Assembly (NCBI GenBank): GCA_963735955.1
Contig: CAVTND010000004.1
Coordinates: 1-64,000 of the forward strand
Reading direction: 5' to 3'
From: CAVTND01 sp963735955
Lineage (GTDB): Bacteria > Pseudomonadota > Gammaproteobacteria > Burkholderiales > Burkholderiaceae_F
DNA length: 64,000 nt
Position 1 is the first letter of the stretch, and every line of letters begins with the position of its first letter. Shown here one piece after another: positions 47,667 to 57,215 of this stretch. Both the position numbers and the translations under genes were made by a program. The notes beneath the pieces were generated by a model. That model was given only the letters and a program-made list of their open reading frames with translations. It was not told the origin of the DNA and did no database searches.

Positions 47667-47885
47667 ATGAGGATCCCCACCGTGATGTCGTGTGTCCCAG
47701 ACTGCAGCATGCACCCGATGGCCCCATCGGGGCGTAACAAATCCGCAATCGCGAAAGCGGTCTTCCTTGCCGTCCATCAACGTGACGCGGGGCGGCAGGA
47801 AGTCGCGCGCGAGAAATGTCCGCTGATCTGGGGCGAACCGCCTGAATTGACTTCCGAGTTGATGCTGGCGACGCACGGAGAAAAT

Positions 47886-48443
47886 TCAGGCCGGACGGAA
47901 GTTGGCCGGACTGGCGTTTGGGACAGGGTCTGGCTTGCGGGTGGACGCGGTCAAACCGGATGTGATGGCAAGGCGAATCGCTGCTTCGTCCGGCATCGAG
48001 CTCACGTTCCAGCGCACCAGCCTCAGGCCCGCGGCACCAAGCGCCTTTTCTTTCTTTTCGTCGGCATCGGCCCTGCCTGGCCGTAGATGCGATGCGTCGT
48101 CGAGTTCAATCGCCGCCACCGCGCTGGCGTCCTTGTTGCACACGAGAAAGTCAACGCTCATCCGGTTGATGCGATTGCTCCATCCGAGCGCGTCATGCCC
48201 TCGCTTCACTCCAAGGAATCGGGAGAGTCCGACCTGGGCGAGGACGATGTGGTCGGGCAGGGCGTTGCACAGTCGAAAGTAAAGTACCTGCTCGGGTTCC
48301 GACAGGGGCTTCCGCAGACTGAAAGGCCAGTTTCCGGACAGCGTAGCGCCGCGGAATTTCGCCCGGAGCATTACCAGAGCGATGCCTGCGAGCAGTGCCA
48401 CAAACACGAGCAACGCGACGACAGCGAGAAAGGTTTCCAGCAT
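47886..48443 (-). CDS. DUF2726-family protein with N-terminal membrane helix
   Basis: The ATG at 48443 gives 185 residues: one membrane helix (about 3-25), then a soluble domain with PLSEPEQVLYFRLCNALPDH, RMSVDFLVCNKDASAVAAIE and LDDASH, which is the DUF2726 pattern. That fold resembles PD-(D/E)XK-type nucleases (D and E-x-D at the strand ends), but activity is unproven in the family. Twenty residues upstream are in frame but have no start context. The 220 bases up to 47666 hold no gene I can support. Confidence 0.78.
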   Translation of the reverse strand: MLETFLAVVALLVFVALLAGIALVMLRAKFRGATLSGNWPFSLRKPLSEPEQVLYFRLCNALPDHIVLAQVGLSRFLGVKRGHDALGWSNRINRMSVDFLVCNKDASAVAAIELDDASHLRPGRADADEKKEKALGAAGLRLVRWNVSSMPDEAAIRLAITSGLTASTRKPDPVPNASPANFRPA

Positions 48444-48612
48444 GCGACCGACTTGCGTTTGACCGGGACGGCCGCGACGGTAGCGGGCGGGGAGACAAGG
48501 CAAACGCCTGAGCTAGCCGCCTTCTGCTTTCGAATTCGCTGACCGCGCAGGCTAATGTATTGGCCGCAGCGGCCCGATATCCACGCTCGCCGGGATCAAC
48601 CACACCAAATGA

Positions 48613-48635
48613 AAACGGGCCACCAAGGCCCGTTT
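48613..48635 (-). terminator. Hairpin terminator downstream of the ABC ATPase gene
   Basis: AAACGGGCC (48613-48621) pairs with GGCCCGTTT (48627-48635) over a five-base loop. On the minus strand the stem is followed by a T-rich run (GTTTTCATTT), so it ends transcription of the gene at 48672-49823. Confidence 0.75.
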
Positions 48636-48671
48636 CTTCTGCTGAATCAACTCAGGGCGTCGCGACCTGCG

Positions 48672-49823
48672 CTAGTCCCGGCCAATGAATTCTGGCGCGG
48701 CGGCGCTGCCCTTGAGCGATTCCGCAGTCGGAAATGTAATCACGTGATCGGCGTCCAGCCGGATGCCGATCTTCTCGCCGATCGCGTGATCGTGATGGCT
48801 TGGCACCAGCGCCAGCACCTCGCGGCCCGAGTCGAGCTTCAAGGTGTAGATGAAGTCACCGCCACGAAATATCTTGCGCAGCACTTCGGCCTTCAGGGGA
48901 CTGGCGTCGTCGTGCACGACGTCATCGGGGCGCAGCAGGACTTCGACGTGGCAGCCCTTGCCGCACACGTCACAGCCCTGCAGACATGGGATTGGAATAT
49001 CGCCGGCCAGTTCGCCGAGTTCGATCTTGAGGTTATGCGGCGTCAGCACCTTGGCCGGCAGGAACACTCCCTGCCCGATGAAGTCGGCCACATAGCGGGT
49101 CACCGGCCGGTGATAGAGCTCGTACGGCCGATCCCACTGTTCCAGTCGCCCCTGGTTCATGACGCCGACCCGGTCGGCGATTGCAAACGCTTCCTGCTGG
49201 TCATGCGTTACCAGAATGGCAGTCGTGCCGCTCGCCTTCAGGATTCCGCGAACTTCGGCGCCCAGCCGCTGGCGCAGCTCGACGTCGAGGCTCGAGAACG
49301 GTTCGTCCATCAGCAGCAGTGCCGGATGCGGGGCCAGCGCGCGAGCCAGCGCGACCCGCTGCTGCTGTCCTCCGGAAAGCTCGTGCGGAAAACAATTCGC
49401 GCTGGCAGCCAAGCCGACCAGGGCGAGCATTTCCGTCACTCGGCGTTCACGGTCCCGCGCGGAATGATGACGCAGCCCGAACGCCAGATTGCCTTCGACC
49501 GACAAGTGAGGGAACAGGGCGTAGTCCTGAAACACCAGACCGACGCCGCGCTTTTCGGGTGGTGCGGTGAAGTGGGGGCCGGACACCGCCAAGCCATCAA
49601 TTTCGATCGAGCCGCGGTCAACATCGATGAAACCTGCGATCGCGCGCAGCAGAGTCGTCTTGCCGCAGCCCGAACCGCCGACCACGCAGCCAATCTCGCC
49701 TCGACCGAGTACCAGACTCAGGTCTTCGACGACTGCAGGGCCTCCGCCGTAGGACAGGCGCAAGCCGTTGATCCTCAACAGAGCGGAGGCGTCGGAAGCC
49801 TGGTCGGTGTTCAGATCGTCCAT
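48672..49823 (-). CDS. fbpC: Iron(III)-type ABC transporter ATP-binding protein (FbpC-like)
   Basis: The 383-residue protein has Walker A GGSGCGKTT (about residue 49), signature LSGGQQQRVALARAL (about 149) and Walker B LLLMDEPFSSLD (about 170). The C-terminal TOBE-like domain is typical of FbpC/AfuC. Oddly, this domain contains a Cys cluster CLQGCDVCGKGC at about residue 288, which could bind metal. The gene is divergent from the permease gene with a Fur-like site between them. A substrate-binding protein is not in the window. Confidence 0.85.
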   Translation of the reverse strand: MDDLNTDQASDASALLRINGLRLSYGGGPAVVEDLSLVLGRGEIGCVVGGSGCGKTTLLRAIAGFIDVDRGSIEIDGLAVSGPHFTAPPEKRGVGLVFQDYALFPHLSVEGNLAFGLRHHSARDRERRVTEMLALVGLAASANCFPHELSGGQQQRVALARALAPHPALLLMDEPFSSLDVELRQRLGAEVRGILKASGTTAILVTHDQQEAFAIADRVGVMNQGRLEQWDRPYELYHRPVTRYVADFIGQGVFLPAKVLTPHNLKIELGELAGDIPIPCLQGCDVCGKGCHVEVLLRPDDVVHDDASPLKAEVLRKIFRGGDFIYTLKLDSGREVLALVPSHHDHAIGEKIGIRLDADHVITFPTAESLKGSAAAPEFIGRD

Positions 49824-49839
49824 TTCTGGAGTCTATTCC

Positions 49840-49860
49840 AAATGCAGATGGTTCTCATTT
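49840..49860 (+). promoter_or_regulatory. Fur-box-like operator between divergent iron ABC genes
   Basis: AAATGCAGATGGTTCTCATTT is an imperfect palindrome close to the proteobacterial Fur consensus (AATGAGAATNATTCTCATT): its right half is near perfect. It lies 17 bases before the ATPase start and 65 before the permease start, so it could repress both under iron sufficiency. Confidence 0.6.
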
Positions 49861-49925
49861 GCATTTAGACTGGGAAATCAGCCGCATACCTGCTCTTGTC
49901 GGCAGCACATTCTCATGTTTGCTCG

Positions 49926-51635
49926 ATGACTTCGGACCTGGTGCGCTCGCGCGGCTTGCGGGCCATGCATCTGGCGGCGGGTGAAGGCCTGGGCCGGGCG
50001 GTGGCGCTCGCCGTGCTGGCGGCGGCCATTGTCGGCTTGCCGGTACTCGGCGTTCTCGCAAGCTTTTTCGAGACGGGCGCCGCGTTCGACACATTGCGCC
50101 ACCTGCTGGCGACCGTGATACCGGGTGCGGCCTTCGAGACCCTGGTCCTGGGCGCCGGCGTGGTGGCCGGCGTGGTTGCGGTAGGGGCTGTGACCGGCTG
50201 GCTGGTCGCAAGTCGGGACTTCCCCGGGCGTCGAATGTTCGAATGGGTCCTGCTGTTGCCACTGGCAATGCCGGCCTACATCGTGGCCTATGCCTATACC
50301 GATGCCCTGCAATTTGCGGGTCCGCTGCAAAGTGCACTGCGCGCAAGTTTTGGTTGGACGCGCGGTGACTACTGGTTTCCCAGAGATCCGATCGCTCGCG
50401 GGTGCGATCTTCGTATTCACTTTCGTGCTTTATCCGTATGTCTATCTGCTCGCGCGAACCGCCTTCATGGCGCGCACGGCATCAATGGTCGATGCGGCAC
50501 GCAGTCTTGGGCTGACGCCGGCGCAGACCTGGTGGCGCGTCAATCTGCCGCTTGCGCGGCCGGCAATCGCGGCCGGGGCTCTGCTCGCATTGATGGAAAC
50601 CATCGCCGATTACGGAGCATCGGCCTACTTCGGTCTGCAAACGTTCACGACTTCGATTTATCGCGCCTGGTTTTCTCTCGGCGATCACCTTGCCGCGAGC
50701 CAGCTGGCCGCCGTTCTCCTGCTGCTGGTGCTGGCGCTGATCGCGCTCGAACATCGGGCCCGCGGCAAGGCCCGGTTCTTCATTCCGACTTCGAGCCAGC
50801 GACTGGCGTCGCGGGTGACGCTCACCCGAGGCAAGGCCAGGCTGGCGACACTCATCTGCATGCTGCCTGTGCTGCTCGGATTTGCGGTGCCATTGTTCCT
50901 GCTGGTGCGTCTGCTCGAGCCGGCCTGGTTCACGTTTGACTGGAGTCGTTACCTGCACTGGCTCGGCAACACATTGTCTATCGCAACGGCGAGTGCGATT
51001 CTCGCCATCATTGCGGTGCTGGCACTGGCCTATGCCGCGCGCGCGGTGACGCGCGGTGCGCCCGCGCACCTGGTGCGCGGAGCGGTGCGCATCATGAGCC
51101 TCGGCTACGCGGTGCCGGGCGCGGTGGTCGCGGTCGGCATCCTGGTGCCGCTCGCCACGTTCGACAATCGACTCGATGGAGTAACGCGGCAACTGTTTGG
51201 CTTCAGTGTTGGCTTGTTGCTGACCGGATCCGTGTTTGCCCTGCTGTACGGCTATCTGGTGCGCTACTTGCCGTTGCGTATCAATCGGTCGAGTCAGGCC
51301 TGGCGCGCATTACACCGGCGATGGACGCGAGCGCCCGCAGCCTGGGCGCCTCGCCGCTCGAGACCTTTGTCCGCGTCCACCTGCCGATGCTGAGACCTTC
51401 GGTGATGGCGGCGGCGCTGCTGGTGTTCGTCGATGTGATGAAGGAGCTGCCCGCCACGCTGGTGCTGCGCCCGTTCAACTTCGACACGCTTGCGGTGATC
51501 GCCTATCAGATGGCCAGTGACGAGCGGCTGGGCGAGGCGGCGCTGCCGGCCCTGACGATCGTGGCGGCTGGGGTCGTTCCGGTCGCAGTGCTTTCCCGCG
51601 CGATTGCGCGCGCGGCCGGTCCGCAGCGCCCGTAG
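49926..51635 (+). CDS. fbpB: Iron(III)-type ABC transporter permease (FbpB-like), two frameshifts
   Basis: Two permease modules are fused, as in FbpB. The EAA loops are DAARSLGLTPAQTWWRVNLP in the first half and MDASARSLGASPLETFVRVH in the second. Frames change at about 50390 (before IFVFTFVLYPYVYLLARTAF) and about 51290 (before ARITPAMDASARSL). About twelve membrane helices are readable. Corrected length is near 569 residues. The ATG at 49926 is preceded by no strong ribosome site. It should pair with the divergent ATPase to import ferric iron or a related substrate. Confidence 0.8.
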
Positions 51636-51672
51636 TACGCTTGCGGCCCCCGAGAGCGAGAGGTGAATCCTT

Positions 51673-52368
51673 ATGGGCTATGTGTTCGCTGCGCCGGGCC
51701 AGGCCGTGGTTCCGGTGGATGGATCGAGCGATCTGTTTCCGGTCCATCGAATCTATTGCGTCGGCCGCAATTACGCCGAGCATGCGAAGGAAATGGGATT
51801 TTCCGAGCGCGAGCCGCCGTTTTTCTTCGCCAAGCCGGCCGATGCAGTTCTCGCCGTGCCATTCGGCGCGACCGGCGAGATGCCGTATCCGGGCGAAACC
51901 GGCAATCTCCACCACGAGATCGAACTCGTGGTCGCGATCGGCCGCGGCGGCCGCAAGATCGCAGCAGCGGATTCGTTTTCGCATGTCTGGGGCTATGCGA
52001 TCGGCATCGACATGACGCGCCGCGACCTGCAGTTTGCGTTGCGCGACAAGGGCCGGCCCTGGGATGTTGCCAAAGGCTTCGATTTTTCCGCGCCGATTTC
52101 GCCGATCAAGCCCGTGTCGGTTACCGGCGAAATGAACTCGGGCGCGATCTGGCTCAAGGTCAATGGCGCCGATCGACAGTCGAGCGACGTTGGCCAGTTG
52201 ATCTGGAACGTCGCGGAAACGATCGAACACCTGTCGAAGTACTACACGCTGGCGCCGGGCGATCTGATCTACACCGGCACCCCGGCAGGGGTTGGTGCGG
52301 TCAAGCCGGGCGATGTCATGGAAGGCGGAATCGCCGGACTCGGCACGCTGAAGGTCAAGGTGGTCTGA
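51673..52368 (+). CDS. Fumarylacetoacetate hydrolase family enzyme, fumarylpyruvate hydrolase-like
   Basis: The 231-residue protein is a single FAH domain: RIYCVGRNYAEHAKEMGFSE, the metal-binding acidic motif HHEIELVVAIG (about residue 76), WGYAIGIDMTRRDLQ with its Asp, and DLIYTGTPAGVGAVKPGD. Size and the opening resemble NagK-type fumarylpyruvate hydrolases that end the gentisate route (fumarylpyruvate to fumarate and pyruvate). The downstream TRAP transporter and zeta-class isomerase support that pathway. Other FAH-fold decarboxylases or hydrolases cannot be excluded. Confidence 0.83.
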   Translation: MGYVFAAPGQAVVPVDGSSDLFPVHRIYCVGRNYAEHAKEMGFSEREPPFFFAKPADAVLAVPFGATGEMPYPGETGNLHHEIELVVAIGRGGRKIAAADSFSHVWGYAIGIDMTRRDLQFALRDKGRPWDVAKGFDFSAPISPIKPVSVTGEMNSGAIWLKVNGADRQSSDVGQLIWNVAETIEHLSKYYTLAPGDLIYTGTPAGVGAVKPGDVMEGGIAGLGTLKVKVV

Positions 52369-52371
52369 GCA

Positions 52372-53457
52372 ATGCGCAGGTCGTGGACAAGGTGCGGCCT
52401 GGCGCTGCTGCTGGCCTCGTTCGCGGCGGTGGCCGGCGCGCAGTCGCCGGCCGCACATTCACCCATCACGTTGAAGGTGCATCACTTCCTGCCGACGGGA
52501 TCGACGACGCACGCCAAGCTGATCGTGCCGTGGTGCTCGAAGATCGAGACTGAATCGGCCGGACGACTCAAGTGCCAGATTTTTCCTTCGATGCAGCTTG
52601 GGGGCACTGCTCCGCAGTTGTACGACCAGGTGCGCGATGGCGTCGTCGACATCGTCTGGACGCTGCCCGGCTACAGCGCCGGACGCTTTCCGACGATGGA
52701 AGTGTTCGAGCTGCCGTTCATGACCAGCGATGCCGAGGCGGCATCCAGGGCTGCGTGGCAGTACTACGAACTGCACGGCAGGAACGATTTTCGCGACGTG
52801 AAGCCGCTCGCGGTCCACGTGCACGACGAGGGCTACCTGCACACGCGCGACCGCCAGGTGAAAGTGCTGGCGGATTTTCGCGGCCTCAAATTGCGCGCAC
52901 CGACGCGCCAGACCAACAAGCTGCTCGCGGCGCTCGGCGCCACGCCGGTGTCGATTCCGGTGACCGGACTGGCCGACGCGATGTCCAAGGGCGTGATCGA
53001 TGGCGCGATGGTGCCGTGGGAAGTGGTTCCCGCCGTCAAGGTGCAGGAGATCGCGAAGTACCACACCGAGACCGATCCGAAGCTGCCGGGGATGTACACG
53101 GCGGTGTTCCTGCTGGCGATGAATTCTCAGACGTACGAACGACTCTCGCCCGAGCTGCGGGCGATCATCGATCGAAATTCGGGACTCGCACTCTCGGGGC
53201 AGGCGGGGCGCCTGTGGGAAACCGAGAAGGGTCCGGCACGCAAGCTGGCACTCGATCGCGGCAACAGCGTCTACGTGGTGCCGGCGGCCGAGGTGCTGAA
53301 CTGGCGTCGGGCCGCGGAGCCGGTCGAGCGTGAGTGGCTGGCTGACATGACGAAGCGCGGTCTTGCGGGTGAGGCCATGCTGACGGATGCGCGCGCATTG
53401 ATCGCGCGCAACGCTGCAGAAGTCGCTGCGGCAACTCCGACGTCGACTCCAAGGTAG
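52372..53457 (+). CDS. TRAP transporter substrate-binding protein (DctP)
   Basis: The 361-residue protein has a Sec signal (cut after AVAGA), then the DctP pattern: LKVHHFLPTGSTTHAKLIVP, MQLGGTAPQLYDQVRDGVVD, FRGLKLRAPTRQTNKLLAAL (containing the conserved Arg that binds the substrate carboxylate) and GATPVSIPVTGLADAMSKGV. It binds an organic acid in the periplasm and hands it to the membrane subunits encoded next. It follows the hydrolase gene by 3 bases. Confidence 0.88.
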   Translation: MRRSWTRCGLALLLASFAAVAGAQSPAAHSPITLKVHHFLPTGSTTHAKLIVPWCSKIETESAGRLKCQIFPSMQLGGTAPQLYDQVRDGVVDIVWTLPGYSAGRFPTMEVFELPFMTSDAEAASRAAWQYYELHGRNDFRDVKPLAVHVHDEGYLHTRDRQVKVLADFRGLKLRAPTRQTNKLLAALGATPVSIPVTGLADAMSKGVIDGAMVPWEVVPAVKVQEIAKYHTETDPKLPGMYTAVFLLAMNSQTYERLSPELRAIIDRNSGLALSGQAGRLWETEKGPARKLALDRGNSVYVVPAAEVLNWRRAAEPVEREWLADMTKRGLAGEAMLTDARALIARNAAEVAAATPTSTPR

Positions 53458-53458
53458 C

Positions 53459-53939
53459 GTGCGCCGCGCGCTCGAATTCGATCGCCGCGTGGCTGGCGCT
53501 TGCGGGCGGCGCGGTGCTGCTGGCGATCGTCGTCCTGACCGGCGCTTCCGTCATCGGACGCTGGCTGATGGCCGCACCGATCCTTGGCGACGTCGAACTG
53601 GTGCAGGCCGGCTGCGCCGTCGCCATTGCACTGTTCCTGCCCTACTGCCAACTGCACGGCGGCCATCTGACCGTCGACTTTTTCACTGCGCGTGCGACTG
53701 CAGGCACGCAGCGCGGGCTCGATGTCCTGTCGCACCTTGCATCTGCCGCCGTGTTCTTCGTGCTCGCCTGGCGCGCCGCCGTTGCGCTATTCGACGCGCA
53801 AGCGGCGGGGGAGACGACCATGCTGCTCGCGCTGCCACTCTGGTGGCCGATGCTCGCGCTGGTCGTCGGCCTGGCTATGGCAGGCGCCGTGGCCTGCGCG
53901 GCGTGTGCCGATGCCTGGCGCACGCGGCCGGCACGCTGA
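53459..53939 (+). CDS. TRAP transporter small membrane subunit (DctQ), frameshifted
   Basis: Four membrane helices are readable with the DctQ signature LPYCQLHGGHLTVDFFTARA near the middle. The first 10-12 codons (GTG at 53459, RRALEFDRRVA) are in another frame from WLALAGGAVLLAIVVLTGAS; the shift is at about 53490. Corrected length is near 160 residues. The 67 bases between it and the DctM gene carry no gene I can see. Confidence 0.8.
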
Positions 53940-54006
53940 TGCCGGATCTCGGTCGCTCTGATCTCCATTGCGCTGACTGGATGCGCGCGATCACCCGAAT
54001 GCCGAC

Positions 54007-55327
54007 ATGCTCGCGCTGACACCGCTGCTGCTGTTTGTCGCGATGCTGGCGCTGATGGCATTGCGCTTCCCGATCTGGCTGGCGATGTTCGTGCCCGGTG
54101 CGATCGGATACTCATTGCTGTCCGGAGTCGAGCCTTTGCTCGCGCATTTGAAGGGTCTGACCTCGGCGCGATTTTCGATCTACGACCTCTCGGTGATTCC
54201 GCTGTTCCTGCTGATGGGCAATCTGGCGGCGCAGAGCGGCATGTCGTCACGCTTGTTTCGCGCCGCGGCCGCGTTTGTCGGACATCGGCGCGGCGGACTG
54301 GCACAGGCCAGTATTCTGGCCTGTGCCGCGTTCGGCTCAGTCTGCGGATCATCGGTGGCCACCGCTGCCACGATCGCGCGCGTGGCTTTGCCCGAGATGC
54401 GGCGCTATGGCTACGACGCCGGATTCGCCACCGCGACACTTGCCGCCGGCGGCACGCTCGGAATTCTGATTCCGCCTTCGGTCGTGCTGGTGATTTACGC
54501 CATCCTCACCGAGCAGAACATCGCCAAGCTCTTCGCGGCGGCTTTGCTGCCAGGCTTGCTGGCAGCGGCGCTCTACATCGGCGCGATCGCCGTTTACATG
54601 CACCGCCATCCGGACGCCGGTCCGCCCGAGCCACGCGTGCCCTGGCGCAGCGCGCGGTGCCTTGCTGGCTTCGGTCTGGCCGGTGCTGGCGATCTTTGTC
54701 GTCGTGCTCGGCGGCATTTACGGCGGTGTGTTTACGGCGACCGAGGCGGCAGCCGTCGGATGCCTGCTGTGCTTTGGCGTCGGTCTGGCACAGGGTGAAC
54801 TCGACCGCGCAAGACTGCGCACTGCGCTGCTGGCGACGGCCGAGACGACCGGCATGATTTTCGTGATCTTTGTCGGCGCCGACATGCTGAACGCCGCGCT
54901 GGCGCTGTCGCAGATGCCGGCCAAGTTTGCGGCGATCGTGGCCGGTGCTCACCTTCCCGGAGTGGCCGTGCTGGTGGCGGTTCTGATCTTTTACATCGTG
55001 CTCGGTGGCGTCATGGACGAACTGTCGATGCTGCTGCTGACGCTTCCGGTGGTGTTTCCGGCGGTCATGCAGCTCGAACTGTTCGGGCTTGCGCCCGAGG
55101 CCAAGGCGATCTGGTTCGGCGTGCTGGTGCTGACGGTTGTGAACATCGGGCTGATCGCGCCACCGGTCGGGCTCAACGTCTACGTGGTCGGCGCACTGGC
55201 GCGCGATGTTCCGCTCGGAACAATCTACCGGCGTGTCGGCATCTTTCTCGCCGCCGACGCGGCGCGTCTGGCGCTGCTGGTCGCCTTCCCGCTACTCTCG
55301 CTCTGGCTCGTTCATTCGATACGCTGA
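54007..55327 (+). CDS. TRAP transporter large permease (DctM), frameshifted
   Basis: The N-terminal part (SIYDLSVIPLFLLMGNLAAQ, GSVCGSSVATAATIARVALP, GGTLGILIPPSVVLVIYAIL) and the C-terminal part (GVFTATEAAAVGCLLC, FYIVLGGVMDELSMLLLTLP, LIAPPVGLNVYVVGALA) are standard DctM segments. The frames switch at about 54655, mid-protein. The corrected length, about 439 residues, is normal. It is the sodium-coupled channel of the TRAP system. Confidence 0.85.
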
Positions 55328-55350
55328 AGTCGGCTGAGGGAGCGCCGACC

Positions 55351-55991
55351 ATGCTGAAACTCTACAACGCCGCGAGGTCCTCGGCCTCGGTCCGGGTTCG
55401 CATCGCTCTCAATCTCAAGGGCCTGCCGTTCGAATATCTGCCGGTGAACCTCGTCAAGAATGAGCAGGCGGCCGCAGGATATCGCGCAATCAATGCGACC
55501 GAACTGGTGCCGACGCTGGTCGATGCCGGCCAGGTGCTGACCCAGTCGATTGCCATCATCGAGTATCTCGACGAGACCCATCCCGAGCCGCCGCTGCTTC
55601 CGAAAGCTCCGCTGGATCGAGCCTACGTGCGATCGGTTGCGCTCGCGATCGCCTGCGACATCCACCCGCTGAACAATCTGCGCGTCCTGCGCTACCTGGT
55701 GCGCACGCTGGGAACCAGCGAGGATGCGAAGAATGCCTGGTATCGCCACTGGGTGGAGCAGGGCCTGGGGCAGCTTGAGGCGCAGCTGATTGCGCAGGGC
55801 AGATGCGGGCGCTTCACGCTTGGCGACTCCGTCACGCTCGCCGACGTCCTGATCGTGCCGCAGATCTTCAATGCCCAGCGCTTTGAGTGCCGTCTTGATC
55901 ATGTGCCGACCATCATGCGAATCTTCGATGCTGCATGGATCTGCCGGCCTTCATCAAGGCACAGCCATCGCGGCAGGCCGATTTCGCCTAG
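55351..55991 (+). CDS. maiA: Zeta-class GST, maleylacetoacetate/maleylpyruvate isomerase, frameshifted at the end
   Basis: The N-terminus LKLYNAARSSASVRVRIALN contains the SSxSxRVRIAL signature of zeta GSTs, with the glutathione-binding Ser. VPTLVDAGQVLTQSIAIIEY and the C-terminal GDSVTLADVLIVPQIFNAQR follow. After RIFDA the correct end (CMDLPAFIKAQPSRQADFA) is in another frame and stops at 55991; without the correction the frame runs on to 56118 with unrelated residues. The enzyme isomerises a cis product to the trans (fumaryl) form that the hydrolase at 51673 cleaves. No ring-cleaving dioxygenase is in the window. Confidence 0.83.
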
Positions 55992-56125
55992 CGTGACGTC
56001 ACCAGCAAGGATTTACTTGGAGAGCTACTGTCGACACTGGAACGCGTACATCGCGCGGCCTGCAGGGGTTGTCGTGTTTGCCGGTGGAAAGTGTCGACGC
56101 CTGCGAGCAACTCGATGAACCGGCC

Positions 56126-56897
56126 TTATCTCGCGAGCTGCTGCAGCTTGCCGGCCGACTGCGAGGATTGATCGGCACAGACCGATATGCCTGTGCGGGC
56201 AAGCCGGGCAAGCAGATCCTCTCGGACCTTCAGGGCCTGCGCCTGATTCGACTTTTGTGAGATCTCCAGGTAGCGCTCGCCCCTGGGCAGCGTCCAGGCC
56301 TCGACGACGAAGCGCTCGCCCTTGCGCCGATAGGTTTCTATCGACACCGGCCCGAGGCGCTCAATACCTGCGGGCAAAGGCCAGAGGCCCACACGCTCCT
56401 GCAAGTAGCGGATCTGGGCGGCGCTCAGGAAGTCAGAAAGGCCTTGGCGTCCTTCCAGCAGGCCTGCCATCTTGCCGGCATCCACGCGTCGCGACAGTGA
56501 AACCGCGCCGTGCATCGATTCGCCGTGAAGATCGTATTCGCACTTGCCATCGGCGGAAGGAATCAGTGCCGGTGGAATCGTTTCGCAGTCCTGTCGTGCC
56601 ACTTTCATCGTCAGTTCCGCGTCCGCGCCGGACGTCCGCAGACGGAACACGAGGCCACGATTTACCAGCTTGAGATCTCGTGTGTCGAAATACCAGGCCT
56701 TGCGCGTCCCGACACCCGTCAGACCAAGTGCGCCAGCCGCTCGATCCGGCAACTCACACAGAGTTGATCTGCACTTCGGCGGCGCGCGCGTCGGTGCCGG
56801 CGCCTGCGGCCGGTCCGGCAACGCCAATGCCGAATGCGAACGATACTGTCAGCAGTGCAAAGCGGCGCAAGTGGGATGGGCACGGAGATCGGTTCAT
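56126..56897 (-). CDS. Exported CYTH-like domain protein, frameshifted
   Basis: The N-terminus (start ATG 56897) is a signal peptide (HLRRFALLTVSFAFGIGVAG) followed by AAEVQINSV. The frame then changes at about 56765 and continues CELPDRAAGALGLTGV, AWYFDTRDLKLVNRGLVFRL and ELTMKVARQ, which is the CYTH (adenylate cyclase CyaB/thiamine triphosphatase) pattern. The usual EXEXK triphosphate motif is reduced to EVQIN, so catalysis is doubtful. CYTH proteins are normally cytosolic; a secretion signal is unusual. Corrected length is about 256 residues. Confidence 0.65.
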
Positions 56898-57215
56898 CGC
56901 CACATTCTCATCCATTTCCTTCGCTCGTGTCTCCGAGCGCGAAACCCGGAAGAAGGGCTGATCGCCGATTTCGAAACGCGTTCGATTGACGCTTCTTTCC
57001 AGCTCGCGATCGAATCGCATTCGAAGAAGCGCCAAGAGAAGGCCCATGAGACGGGTCGCGGGAGCGGGCACGGCAGGGTGCACAAGCAGAAATAGACGGC
57101 AATTCCGGCCCACCTCGGGCCTCTGAAACGGCGGGTTAAAGATTGCCCGACGTTTCCAGCCATTGCAGGCAGTACTGACGAATTTCCACTCGAGATAATT
57201 TTCATCTCGCGCGGA
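56898..57215. other. Intergenic region ahead of the giant surface protein
   Basis: About 318 bases between the divergent CYTH-like gene and the surface-protein gene. It must hold both promoters. I see an AT-richer stretch near 57185-57205 (GATAATTTTCAT) that could be a -10 region, but no clear pairing -35 and no RNA gene. Confidence 0.4.

Noticed and set aside
47145..48086. Plus-strand 313-codon open frame after the cargo genes
   Set aside because: The minus strand gives a signal peptide and coherent strands after two frame corrections; the plus frame is Arg-rich without motif.
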